From the NCBI GenBank assembly GCA_009760855.2, contig WPIO01000002.1, positions 13,441,001 through 13,505,000 of the forward strand: a stretch of 64,000 bases of DNA. Direction: 5' to 3'. This document shows, piece by piece, positions 24,651-35,843 of the stretch; positions within the stretch are counted from its first letter, which is position 1, and each line of letters opens with the position of its first letter. The translations under genes were made by a program, and so were the position numbers. Under the pieces are notes generated by a model. That model did no database searches. It was given only the letters and a program-made list of their open reading frames with translations, and had not been told where the DNA came from. Source of the DNA: Cristatella mucedo. Its lineage: Eukaryota; Bryozoa; Phylactolaemata; Cristatellidae.

Positions 24651-25444
24651 AACTCCAGGAATTGGCAAGTGAGGTGTAAAAAAGGCCCGAAAAAGCTAGT
24701 ACGAATTAAGGAAGACTTTAAATGAATGCACCGTATATTTCTTTTTGCTGTCAAGTAAGCCTAAAAACTCGAAGATTTTTTTGTACGTCCCGGTCTTCGG
24801 TTTCATTCAGTGAACTTAACAAGCATGCTGCTGCATATACTTGCTTGATTAATCATATGTGCCCATTCTTGTGTTGGCAGCAGCAGTATCCCCCCGTCTA
24901 AATGGTTCACTTTGGCCGATCCCTTTTGTGGTGCATATTGCCAGGCTGGACTGTACTTTAATTCTCTGACGCTCACTTACCCTGTGCAATTGATATTCTG
25001 CACGGTGACTGAAAGAATACGGTTAAGTGCGCATACGTGACTTTCCTTGCACACACGGTACATAACGGATTTCAGATAACAGAAACAGTGAAGAAAAAGC
25101 GAGACGCGTGGCTAGCCAGAAAGACAGTCAAGCAAGTAATCGACATCGAAGTCGCGCTCAAAGCCTGCACAGGAAAGCCGGAAGCGGTGGAAGCGCAGGG
25201 GAAGAGGAGCAGACATCGTCTGTTCGCTAAAGTTGTGGCGAATTTCAGTCTGGGACCTGCGAACAAAAAAGCTTTTAGCATCAGCGGTCAAAGATTGGGG
25301 AAAGAAGGAGGATTGTTCAATGAACTGAGGGCACGTGGAGGCGAAAACTGCCAATGAAGCAAACCAGCTGGCAGCTAAATGAGCTGAGCGTTTCAAGGAT
25401 CGGAGACTCAGCGGGTCCTGTCGGTGGTCGAAGCTAGAAGTTAG

Positions 25445-25910
25445 CTCTTCGTCCCACTGACCAACGGAACGCCTGCACATACATAAATAGGCTTTTGAAT
25501 ATCACTCTTTTGCTCCAGCCTGCCTATCTGAGCTATTCTCCAACCAAAGCAGCCTGGGCACTTCTGACTCGATTGCACAGAACCAACCAAAAGTCTTGTC
25601 AAAGACTTTAGATCGCATTGTTCCAAGGCTTGGAATTCACTTCCGACCGACTTCACGACATCCCTTGACTTGATGTCATGTCGAGAAGGCTCAAAGCGCA
25701 CATGTTCCGCAAGCCATTTACTGGGTCCTCGTAATTCGTCCTGTGTGTGCTTATGCGTCCTGACAATGTGCATGCTACCGCTAATCATATTATGCATGTT
25801 GACACCGTGCATGCTACCGCTGACCATATCGTCATACTCACTTTACCGTGTGCGTAAAGTACTTGGACCGAGATTAAGGTCTCTGAGGGTGCTACACCAT
25901 TGTATTATCA
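25445..25910 (+). mobile_element. L2-like LINE, C-terminal end and tail
   Basis: Frame fragments read LQPAYLS and ALFQGLEFTS (AWNSLP region). A 3' UTR with gcatgctaccgctaatcat follows, then the tail gagattaaggtctctgaggg and tgctacaccattgtattatc. Confidence 0.65.
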
Positions 25911-26059
25911 TCATAATCCTGCGTCATTGGTGGCCAAAGAAGATCTTCAATGGCAGAGGCAAAATCTCGCAGAGGCAAAATCTCGCAGAGGCAAAATTAA
26001 GTAGCTTACTCGAAATTACAATGCATTCCACGGGTAAGTAGAACTCCAATGCTTGTCAT

Positions 26060-26063
26060 ACAT

Positions 26064-26102
<39 letters not shown>

Positions 26103-26110
26103 TATATTCG
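26060..26110. repeat. (AT)n microsatellite
   Basis: About 40 bp of TA units and flanking tatata. Confidence 0.9.
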
Positions 26111-27050
26111 CATAATATAGTACGTGATTTACCACAATTTTAATAGTAATCAGATCTATACAGCACACAGCCAACTACATGTGACCTGTGCTGACATTCA
26201 GTTTGGCCGCTCGGATGTTCAATAGCAAGACTGGCAAAAAATATGCCGATCAAACAAATAAATGAGCGTGAGGAAGAGATCATGGCCATAGCTCTTGGTA
26301 TGTATATCACAGCACCGCTAAACCCCAGCTAATTCGAGGCTGCCTTATCCCGGCTTGCAAGGAAGTACTGCTATTCCGCATCGCTACGCGGCGACTCAAG
26401 AGGGGTCCGTCACGATAATAGCAAGCAAGAGAAATAAATCGGCGACATTAGAAAGCAGGCGGCACAATGAAAAAAAGTTGTTGCGAGACGATGACGGCAC
26501 GGCGTAGAACTGTCGAAAGAGCCATATTTGAGCGAGCTGAATATGCACCACTAGGCAAGCCTGCGTTTGGTGGTTAACAACGAGCGAGATGGCGGTTCTG
26601 GCTGCCGGAGACGCCTGTCGCGTACCCCTATTGCAAGATCGTTCCTTCTTGCTCGTTTCTTATTGCCATCTTCTTCTTACCGCCTTATTCGTTCTCGCTT
26701 TTCACTTCTGGCTCCCATCTTTAGTCGGAGGAAGGCTTGCTTTTGGTGACTGAGTCGAGGCACTGCTCTCCGCCTTTGGCATCGATCTGGCGGCGAATAA
26801 TCCTAGCTCGAAGAGGCAGATCTCACCCCTTACCATCTTTGCCACCTGGAATGATGAAAATTAGCAGTAGCGGTACACATCATTTCAGTGTATAGTGCCA
26901 GGACGGCAATGAGCCGAATCGCTTAAGCCGCTAATGGCTAATGAAATGACAGGTGAGCCTTGAGCTGTACCGTGCGATAAGGTTTTGTCGAAATCGCAAG
27001 CGACGCGATGTGAGGAAGAAGCCGCGGCGATACCAGGTGAGAGACTGCTC
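26110..27050. other. Nothing recognised
   Basis: No ORF with family motifs on either strand and no repeat seen elsewhere in the window. Confidence 0.4.
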
Positions 27051-27054
27051 TACT

Positions 27055-27965
27055 TAATAATAATAATAATAATGCACTTGATAAAGCGCCCTCAGATAAC
27101 TCAATCTCTTTTTATGCGCTTTGCATTCACTGCAAAGGAAAACGCTATTGAATGGTGAGTGATATCATGCTTGATGAACAACCAACATGAATAACATGGT
27201 TAGAGGTGACATGCAAAGGGTCAGCATGCAAATGTGGTTAGTGGCAGCATGCACAGTGTCAGCATTCATAAACACACGAAGGAAAAATCACAGGGACCCA
27301 CTAAATGCTGTCCTAAATAGTGTGTTTTTAAGTTCTTTTTAAATGAGTTCAAGTCAGGGGATGTTCTGACGCAAGTCGCGAGGGAGCTCCAGACTTTGGG
27401 AGCATAAATGCACAGTCTCCAAAGGATTTGAGGTTTGTACGAGGTATTTGTAGACTGTTTGATTCCGAAAAGCAGGTGGTACAATGCTTGGCCTGATGGG
27501 GGAGTATATCGGAGAGATAGGCTGGAGCCAAAGAATGAAGTGACCTAAAAGTGAGCGACAAAATCTTGAAGTCAATCCGTTGCTTGACTGGTAGCCAGTG
27601 CAGGTCAGCGGGAAGTGGTGTGATGTGGCAACTGCGACGCTCATGACAGACAAGCCTAGCTGCGGAGTTTTGCCCCAGCTGCAATCGCCTGATTGCACAT
27701 GCCGGCAGGCCAGTAAGCAGTGAGTTGCAGAAGTCGAGACGGGATGTCACGAATGCATGGACAAACTTAGACGTGGTATCCTTATCTAAACAAGCCCGAA
27801 TTTTAGCAATGTTATGTTGCTGAAAGTAGGCAGATTTGACTGTGGGGATGTGGTCGTCTAACGAGAGGTCACTTTGCAACATGACACCTAGATTTCGAGC
27901 TGATTCAACTGGAGATATGCTGGCAGAGCCAATTTTGAGCGTTAGCCTTTACGTCTTAGAGACAT
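27055..27965 (-). mobile_element. L2-like LINE, reverse transcriptase C-terminus and 3' UTR
   Basis: An open frame of 177 codons in reverse reads QSDLSLDDHI, FVHAFVTSRLDFCNSLLTGL, QLGQNSAARLVC, LHWLPVKQRIDFKIL and LAPAYLSDILPHQ, the thumb/connection region of L2/CR1-type LINE reverse transcriptases. The 3' UTR carries the hairpin tail and ends in an ATT run at 27056-27072. 5'-truncated. It is the best preserved copy in the window. Confidence 0.9.
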
Positions 27966-28079
27966 CGACAAAAAGCGAGTAATATAAATTCAGCCCAAGT
28001 AAAAAGATACTAGCGGTACGGTCAATCGGAATGGACATATATTACGAAGGCGAGACCGGTATTTTTTTACACCTAATGT

Positions 28080-28345
28080 AACGTATCTCCGTCTGTAACT
28101 CCACAAAGCTCCATGGACTAAGTGGGAACGTTAGGCAGTACATAGAGTTTTCCATAGTCCAATCAAAGCCTACGCAGATTTTGTGCGAACACAGTAGCCA
28201 ACGGGCCTTATTTTATACGCAGGAAAGAGAATGTGAGAAGCTTAGCTGAGTCAGGACCGCAATCGTGGAAGTGGCAGCTCAGACAGGCTGGAGAGGAGGT
28301 GCCACAGTCGGCAGCTGAAAAGAAGATGCCGTTTCGTAAGAATTG
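28080..28345 (-). mobile_element. LINE family 2, 3' end
   Basis: In reverse it matches the copies at 21100 and 23500 (gctgccgactgtggcacctc ... ctttgtggagttacagacgg). Confidence 0.7.
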
Positions 28346-28649
28346 TCAAAGTGAGTTTTATTTTGGATTTTCGCCTAGGACATACACAGCAAAAGCTTTT
28401 GTCGCGTACATTCTTCAAGTGTAGAATGGGGCTGCTAATTCATTATCAATAGCGGACCTTTGGGCTCGAGGGGGCGTAAACTGATGCAGAAGTACAGCTA
28501 GATATGAAGTAGCCAAGCCGTGATGGGCGTTGTAGGCCAGTTTCAGAATTGTGCAGTGTGTTTATTGATCAAGTGGGCGCCGTCGCAGCTCCTTCAGTAA
28601 AGAGAAAAAATATGCTGCTACACAGCAGGTGAGTCCAAAACTGCACTGG

Positions 28650-28815
28650 TACTAGCTGATTTAGCAGCCTCTTTTGTATAGCAGCAGAGGAGCCTTGACG
28701 GCCGCTCACCTTGACCGCTTGCACTTGGCAACAAAGGATCGCCCACTGCAGCATATGAACCCACGACCTCGGTCATAAAGAGCTAGCACCTTACCTCCTG
28801 GCCATCACGGCCCGT
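28650..28815 (-). repeat. SINE family B copy, near full length
   Basis: In reverse: ccgtgatggccaggaggtaa, gtcgtgggttcatatgctg, cagtgggcgatcctttgttg, 3' end gaggctgctaaatcagctag. Confidence 0.8.
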
Positions 28816-29124
28816 CGTTGCACGCAATAAGTGATATATTAGTGAGATAACATAAAGTGAAGCTTGAAAGCCAGATGTTTAGCTGAATTTATGGGCAGAC
28901 TTTTCAAAATGCAGAACGACTGGGACTGCCTAACATGAGACTGAATGCCAAATAAGAATTTAACTTCAAGTACGATCCCACATCCTCCGTATTAAAGGCC
29001 CAGCCGTCTGCTTTAACTGCTGTCATACATCATGGTGAAGCAGGTGAGCTGCTAGGTTTCACCAGCTTAATAACTAGAGATTTTGAACCTCATGACATCA
29101 AGTAATAAAGAAAACAGATTTATA

Positions 29125-29715
29125 CAGTCGTCCCTCGTTTATCGAGGATAATCGGTTCCAGACTCTGCCGCTATAGGTGAACTTCAGAGAAGTACGTCTC
29201 TTTATTTATAAATCGAATATTTTCGTAACTAGAGCATATAAAACCTGTTCATGACCTTCTAAGTAGGTTTTAATATTATTAAAGCTCTCTGGACATGAAA
29301 GAAGACCCTTTTAGTTACCAATACACCCATAATACCCATCATATTAGACAAAGTAATAAGAAGTACAGTACAAAGTAGAAAGTAGTAAGACGTATTAGAC
29401 ATTACAAATATCCTACTGTTATTAGTTTATTAGTTATTTATTTATTAATTAGTTATTGTTATTACACAAACACAGTTTTTACACACAACCACTAACTTAA
29501 GAAAATAGTGCAATTTTTTCAATGATGATGAAGAGTTGTACTGCAGGAGTAATTTTAATTTTAATTGTGATGTAGGGGTGTGTAATTGACTCAGACGATT
29601 GAGCGCTTGCTGTATCCGTTTCACAATCTCGATTAAATTTTTAATGAAGATATTTGCAAAACATTGATAGAGTGAAACCGCGAAAGTCGAAGCGCAAAGC
29701 TGCGAGAGACGCCTG
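29125..29715. mobile_element. Tigger/pogo-type MITE, 591 bp, TA target duplication
   Basis: The left end is cagtcgtccctcgtttatcg; the right end in reverse is caggcgtctctcgcagc. TA lies on each side, the target of the Tc1/mariner/pogo superfamily. Same family as 11646-12381. No transposase inside. Confidence 0.85.
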
Positions 29716-29866
29716 TACTGAGCTGAGCATCTTTCATCTTAGAACTGCAGCTTACGTCAGCAGCCAGTGCAGCTAATACTGCTACCTCGAAAGCGATCCG
29801 TGCGATCCCGGCGTCAGCGGACGACGGCCCTGGCGAAGCGGTCGGAGCAAGCTAGCTAAGCAGCCG

Positions 29867-29902
29867 CTCGATTGGCGGCTGCAGCAGCAGCCGCCAATCG
29901 AG
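29867..29902. repeat. Perfect 16-bp stem-loop
   Basis: CTCGATTGGCGGCTGC, a 4-base AGCA spacer, then its exact reverse complement. Confidence 0.95.
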
Positions 29903-30285
29903 GCGCCCCGGCTTCACGAAATAGGCCGTGCGTCTGAGCTCTAGGTGCTCACACAGAGATTTAGCTCTCTTGTGCTATTCTGAAATGTATTTCTATCCTT
30001 GCATTAAATAGTTGAAAAAAATGTCCCACAACCATTTATGGTTTAAAGTTGTACTTCTTAATCAAACACTCACGAATGGGTCGCATTCATTAGAGTTGGC
30101 TAAAAAAAGACACGCTGGAAAACGGCCAGTTTCCACACAAGTGCCTTATTATTATTATTATTATTAATGAGGCACCGCGAAGATCTTACTTACCGGTGTA
30201 GCTCAACTAAACGCAACTTAGGCCGGCCTCATTTCCTCCCACCGAGTGGTCTCGAGCTCGTAGCAGCCTGTTTTACACTTTAGCA

Positions 30286-30471
30286 CAGCGGTTCTCAACC
30301 TTCCTAATGCCGCGACCCTTTAATACAGTTTCTCATGCTGTGGCAACCCTAATCATAAAATTTGTGCGTCGAAAATCTGAAATTGCGTGTTTTCCGATTG
30401 CCTTAGGCGACCCCTATGAAAGGGTCGTTCGACACCCAAAGGGGTCGCGGCCCACAGGTTGAGAACAGCTG
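30286..30471. mobile_element. SPIN-like hAT non-autonomous element, 186 bp
   Basis: It begins CAGCGGTTCTCAACCTTCCT and continues aatgccgcgaccctttaata. It ends aaggggtcgcggcccacagg then ttgagaacagctg. Both ends and the internal agggtcgttcgacacccaaa match what I remember of SPIN hAT elements and their rodent URR1 relatives. The terminal inverted repeats are CAGCGGTTCTCAACCT and, in reverse, CAGCTGTTCTCAACCT. The flanking 8-mers ctttagca and ccttggct agree at 5 of 8 positions, a possible decayed duplication. Confidence 0.88.
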
Positions 30472-31027
30472 CCTTGGCTAATCGGCTGGCTACAATCTAA
30501 GGTCAAGGGCCAAAGCTCAGCTGAGACCGGAGTGCGTTCTGCCGACCACGCCGCAGTAGTCTAAATTCACCGCTCGAATTCAGCATAGCATCTAAGCATC
30601 CGGATCAATAGGAGAGCGAGTAGCGCCAGACGCGCTCTCGGATTAATGGCTTTGCGAATTCGAGGTCTGCTCGACCGTTTGCTTGCGCTACTGTATCTGT
30701 GTTCTCTTATCGAGCTTAGTGAATGGCGCCTACTTTTTTTTTTACCAAAGACTTCTCAATTGTGGGAGGACGGCAACAGCATTTCCCCGGTGGCTCGTAA
30801 CCCGGCCGCCATAACACAGTGGTTATCAGTCAATCAGTGAGGGCAGAGAGCAGCTGGGCGGGGCGGAGCGGGGCGAACAGCCTACATTGATTGGACGACA
30901 TGCCTACCCATGAACGATCTGAAAGAGGGAGGATTTCCTGACGCTGACCCCCAGAGTTGCCCTGGTGATTACGTTGACCTACCACAATAGTGTCTGACCT
31001 TGCTGGCTAGGCAGACCCAGGGTGGTG

Positions 31028-31041
31028 AGGGGGGGGGGGGT
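31028..31041. repeat. Poly-G run
   Basis: About 13 consecutive G. A run like this is prone to sequencing and assembly error. Confidence 0.9.
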
Positions 31042-31233
31042 GCAACGACTCTCCGCCAAAATCCATTCTAAGAGGAAATCGGCAGTGTGAAGCTTGAATG
31101 TCGAGTGACCATTGTTGCTCCTCCTCACGGTCGTTCAATCTTACCCACTAAGAGAGATGTCAGCGCTCTAGCATGTTCTCAGGCAAATGGGCTGCTCAGA
31201 CGTCGGCCGCCACCGCAATCCATCAAACATATA

Positions 31234-31520
31234 CCGGAAATCGGCTTTGCAAAGCTAAAACTTAATGACATATTACACTACGCTATCATTCCAGGGTAGC
31301 CGGCCGCACAGTTGCCTGACACAGCATGCGTTCTTTTGCAATCCGCTGCAGTCGACTGCAGTGGCTCGGGTCCATACCGAAATCCACCCAGTGCAGTTCA
31401 CCGGTATTAGATGACATGAGAACGCAAACGCCGTATAGTACGACATTTTGTGGCCACTCTTAAACGATAGCGTAGTATGATATGCAGTCCAAGTTGGAGC
31501 TTCTCGAAGCGGATTTCTGG
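31234..31520. repeat. Long imperfect palindrome, possible foldback/MITE-like element
   Basis: Arms 31234-31292 and 31462-31520 are about 59 bp with roughly 70-75% complementarity by eye. The inner ends cattacactacgctatc-type and gatagcgtagtatgatatg pair best. Inside are tgcgttct/agaacgca and a perfect 16-bp palindrome at 31346-31361. Confidence 0.6.
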
Positions 31521-31569
31521 TGGATTTGGGGTGTATTAAAGTGCATTTCGATAGTAGCCAGGTTCTTTG

Positions 31570-32165
31570 CAGCCCATCGGCACGAGAACAGGGTACAATC
31601 AGGCTACCACAATCCTACTACTATCTGCCTCCACGTGTTTCCTTTTGCTGAATGATCTTCGCTGGCTTCCTGTCAATCAACGGGCACAAAGCAACATTCT
31701 GACACTGACCCACAAGACCGGCAAATGCTTAACTCTGTCGTACCGAGCTAAACTTCGCTTTAAAAATTTTAGCCTCCTCTTGCCCAAAGGCCCTCCATGG
31801 ACAATAAATTAGCAGTTCCATTTCCACGCTTAAAGACCGTTGGCGATAGAAGCTCAAGCTGTGCAGGTCCAAGACTGCAGTACTCACTTTGGAAATTCTT
31901 ACGAGATGACATCTTCTCGTCTGCTGACCACTGTGGCATATCATTTCCACCTGTTCTGAGTTGCTACTTTCATGCCACTAACTTCCTTGATCATGCCCTC
32001 CTGACTAAGCTAAGCTCTTCACACTCTCTTTGTTTCGAAGGAAGAAATCTGTTGGCTACCATATACCGAAAGCCGTTTAGGCTGTGAGTGGGCAACATAA
32101 AACTCCCTATCATAACAACAAGCTGGTATATGTAGCTTTGGGGAGTTACATACGTAGACATACGA
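31570..32165 (+). mobile_element. LINE family 2, C-terminal part and 3' end
   Basis: Frame fragments DLRWLPVNQRAQSNILTLTH, then NKLAVPFPRLKTVGDRSS and AGPRLQYSLWKFLRDDIF, followed by the family 2 3' UTR ending near ggggagttacatacgtagac. Frameshifted. Confidence 0.75.
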
Positions 32166-33280
32166 TATTATATTACGCATCTCATAGGCCAGCAATGCGC
32201 TCCCCACAGTAGCCAAAAATCGTTTCATAGTATAAGGCCAGCTGTTACCGACATCAGTAGCTGTGCTATCTGATACATTCCCGGTCTCATTAAATTCCTC
32301 AAAAACCTCCCATACAAGGCCCTTTTATAATTATTTCATGTTCGATCGGCTCACTTCCGGAGCTTCTACCATAGCCAGTAAAGGACTGATAACCTTTCCG
32401 GCTAAGCAAAGCACAAGTAGCGTAGCCATTGAATTTTAAAAGAATTGTTGTAAGTCTAGATCTACGAGATCATAAAATGCTAAAAACTCTCAATAAAGTC
32501 CGTCCAATTTTCATTTATTATTAGCTCAGGCGTTGTTGTTATTTCATGCCTACGCTAGCCAAGAACCAGCTGGTTGGGTAAAAAAGAAAGAAAAGACCAA
32601 CTAATTTAAAGTTTGATTTCCATGTTATAAAGATTGGCTTCGCGAAAGTGCGACCATCCACCATTGGCAGGCAGCATGCAAACTAGGCCCATAATTCATA
32701 GCAATATACTTCGCCGAGTCAAAGGTTACGCATTAGGCATAACCAATAGCAAGAAAGAGGCTGAACGGCTACTCAATAAAGACATCGAGCTGCTCGAGGG
32801 ACAGCAGTAGTTGTGGCTTCGGCTTTCACTTCGCTGGCAGCAGCAGCTTTCCTTCGGATTTAGGCTGCTAAGTGCAAGGTAATCAGGTCTGGATAAACTC
32901 CGACTCGTTCTCAGATAAGCTCGTGCTCACTTTGAATTTATCAGTGGGCGCCGTCGGCAACCGTGTACTGCTGCAGAGAATTTAAAGATCTAGTATGTAG
33001 ATTTCCCGGGTGATTAAAACTTAATACCGTCATTGCAAGCCAGCTGACGCTACGCCTACGCTATAGATTGCCGATTCCACATCATTTCCAAGAGGTGCTT
33101 TCGTGAGAACAGCAAACCTACAGGTTATTACATCAACAATGCTGGTGCACGGTCTACATAGGATCATCATGTAGGGGCTTCAAACTTTGAACTAACAATC
33201 GAGAATACTTATTATTTTATGACACCGACTAGGTAGGTAAAACCGATAGCAGGCAATCACCAGTTTTCACTCGATCCCGA
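32165..33280. other. 3' flank of nicotinamidase, nothing recognised
   Basis: It should hold the nicotinamidase 3' UTR (- strand). There is no other gene signal and no clear repeat. Confidence 0.4.
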
Positions 33281-33284
33281 GACG

Positions 33285-33439
33285 TCACATTTTTACCTGG
33301 TCAGACGAGATCAAAATGGCTCCTAGATCCGGAAGTTTCTTCCTTATAGCATTTATCCCATCATGAGAAGTCCCACGGCAGGCATCTTCGATGACAACTG
33401 TGCGAAACCCATGCTCCAGGGCATCCACAGCTGTGGCTC
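33285..33439 (-). CDS. Naam: Nicotinamidase last exon
   Basis: Acceptor tatctgtag|; the first two bases complete a Gly codon. It reads ATAVDALEHGFRTVVIEDAC then RGTSHDGINAIRKKLPDLG, ending SSDQVKM and TGA. This is the canonical C-terminal helix and strand of the isochorismatase fold. Confidence 0.93.
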
Positions 33440-35666
33440 CTACAGATAGGCACGCCGAGTGAGCCTTAGCAAAAGTTGTATCACGTGGAGATTTGTACAC
33501 AGGCGATTGAAGACCATTCGCACAGCGCCATATAAATTTCACATGCGTGTACATTGACTGATAACTCTGAACGGAAAACCAGAAAAACTTCTTCAGTCAA
33601 TACCATGCCAGTTGGACGACGACTTGCATTACAATATGCTGAAGCTAGTTTGAACTATTTTGCACAGCAGTCGAAAGCAATCAAGTAAACATAAAAAAGA
33701 AACCAATATCTACCGAGTAATGCCTTTACAACGTAAATATTGATTCAATACCAATCATAAGCAAGTTAGTCATTGCTGAGAGCAATTGGGAAGAAAAAAC
33801 AAATAGCTTTTCCTCATCCTTATTATGTAGCTGGCTGAAATGAGCACCTTTCTGCAGGCTGTTAGTCGGACGGAGTGAAGGGCCGCCCACACAGGTATCT
33901 GCGTTTTCAGTGAGGGACCTTAGTTTTAAGCCTCATCCATCTGTCTTAGAACGCCAGAAGATCATGCCTTCAGCTGCTAGAGAGATGCAAGTAGCTTTAC
34001 CTTCACGTGTCTCTCTAATGTATTGCCACTAATGTAGTTACACAGGCAGATGTTTGACTTACCGACACAAACGTCGTATGCCAGACCACACACATATACA
34101 TCTGAGACGTTTCGTTTCTTCAGCTCTGCATTTAAGCCGGTCTCTGAGAGCTTGCTATTGTCCCAAAATGCCGAATAGCTGTCTACGTCAGACTTGATGC
34201 CTTTTCGTATGGTGATACCATCAGGCCTTCGCTAAAATGCAACCAGAAATGGGAATCGCTGCATGACTGCCCCTGTCCTACGTAAAACATGGCTCCATTC
34301 ACAAAGCTCGTGTAGCGAACGGCAAAAATGAGTCATCGGTACACATTTTCCTTGAGTGTAATCCAACTGATCGCAATGGGATGGTGGTGAGCACCGATGC
34401 AAAAGCTGGATTGGCACGTACCACGAGATCTTTGTGAAGCTCAGCTCCGGGGCTACCTTGCACGCAATGCCTCGGCCAGAGCACCTGCTCTCGTGGAGGG
34501 TTAAAATCGAACGTGACCTTGTCGTATACTTTCGGTCGAGAAGAAACCTGCTTGAATACAAAAATAGACTCCAGACACTTGGCCTACTATAGTAAATCAG
34601 TCCTAAAGTGTGGCAAGGTAACAACATTGTGAATTGATAACTTCGCGGCACTAGGTGAAGCTCTTTATGCAAAAGAGATGACATACATCACAGAGGCGAG
34701 CAGCTTGCAGGCGTAAATAGAAGTGCCTTACACTGCTTTTGGCCTTGATAATTCGGAATCGGTTGACGTTGTCAACAAAAGATATGTGATCGGCAGGGTG
34801 CCAGTCAAGCGAATAGACTACATAGTTAAAAGGTACACTGTTCAGCAGAGTGTTGATCACGGGCACCACCTCGGCACCATCTTGCCTAGCAGGACAGCTC
34901 TTGAGTGCAAGCGAGCCGTCGATGAAGTCGTGCTGCACGTCCACAACGACTAGTGCAGTGACAGGATTGATTGCCTGCAACGTGGTACATAATGCTGCCT
35001 ACTCTGATTGTATAAGACGAGCAGAGACGTAGCAGCAAGCTTCGTCACCGCCTCTTGGATGTATCATAGCTTGGAGGAGTTGGAATGCATGCTCCTGGGT
35101 TTTGCAGCGCACCTTCCGGAAGCAGTGAAGCCAAGCGTGTAGAAATTCATTCTTGCTCAGCACGCCATCCTAAAATGAATGCACTCACGTGACGACATGT
35201 TATTTTACTTACTATTCTATTGCGTATCACTTTGCAGCAAATGTAAAGCGCCTAGAAAGAGATTAAGTTCTCTGAGGGCGCTTTATCAAGTGCAATATTA
35301 TTATTATTATTATTATGTCGAAATAAAGTAGCCAGTAAAATGAACGCTTACTGGCTAATATGCGCAGACGTCAAAGTAGGTATATTAGGCATGAAGAGAG
35401 AACTGGGAAAGAGGGGGAGGAAGAAAATTCACGAGAGAGAAAGAGATGAAGAGAAAAGTTGAGAGAGAGAGAGAACATTAGGGAATGGAACAGGGAGAAA
35501 GAAACACAGAGAGACACAGGGAAAGAGAGCCACAGCAAGTACAGAATAGGGATAGAACGCGATTGAGGCAGACACATGGATAAGAAAGAGAATGAGGGTT
35601 TGATAGGTAGATTGAGAGACATAAAGACAGAGAACAGAGAGAGAGAGAGCGAGAGAGAGAGGGAGA

Positions 35667-35740
<74 letters not shown>

Positions 35741-35804
35741 GTGAAGTAAAGGGAGCAAGAGATAGAAACTAAATAGAGACACAGAGTTACTGAAAGAGAG
35801 AGAA

Positions 35805-35843
<39 letters not shown>

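Noticed and set aside
25037-25357. 106-codon + ORF rich in Lys and Arg
   Set aside because: No family resemblance and no convincing splice sites. Next to a decayed LINE it may be chance. Not listed as a gene.
27055-27130. CRISPR-like array from the recurring hairpin tail
   Set aside because: Copies are scattered over 60 kb in both orientations, with no regular spacing, and each is the end of a retroelement.
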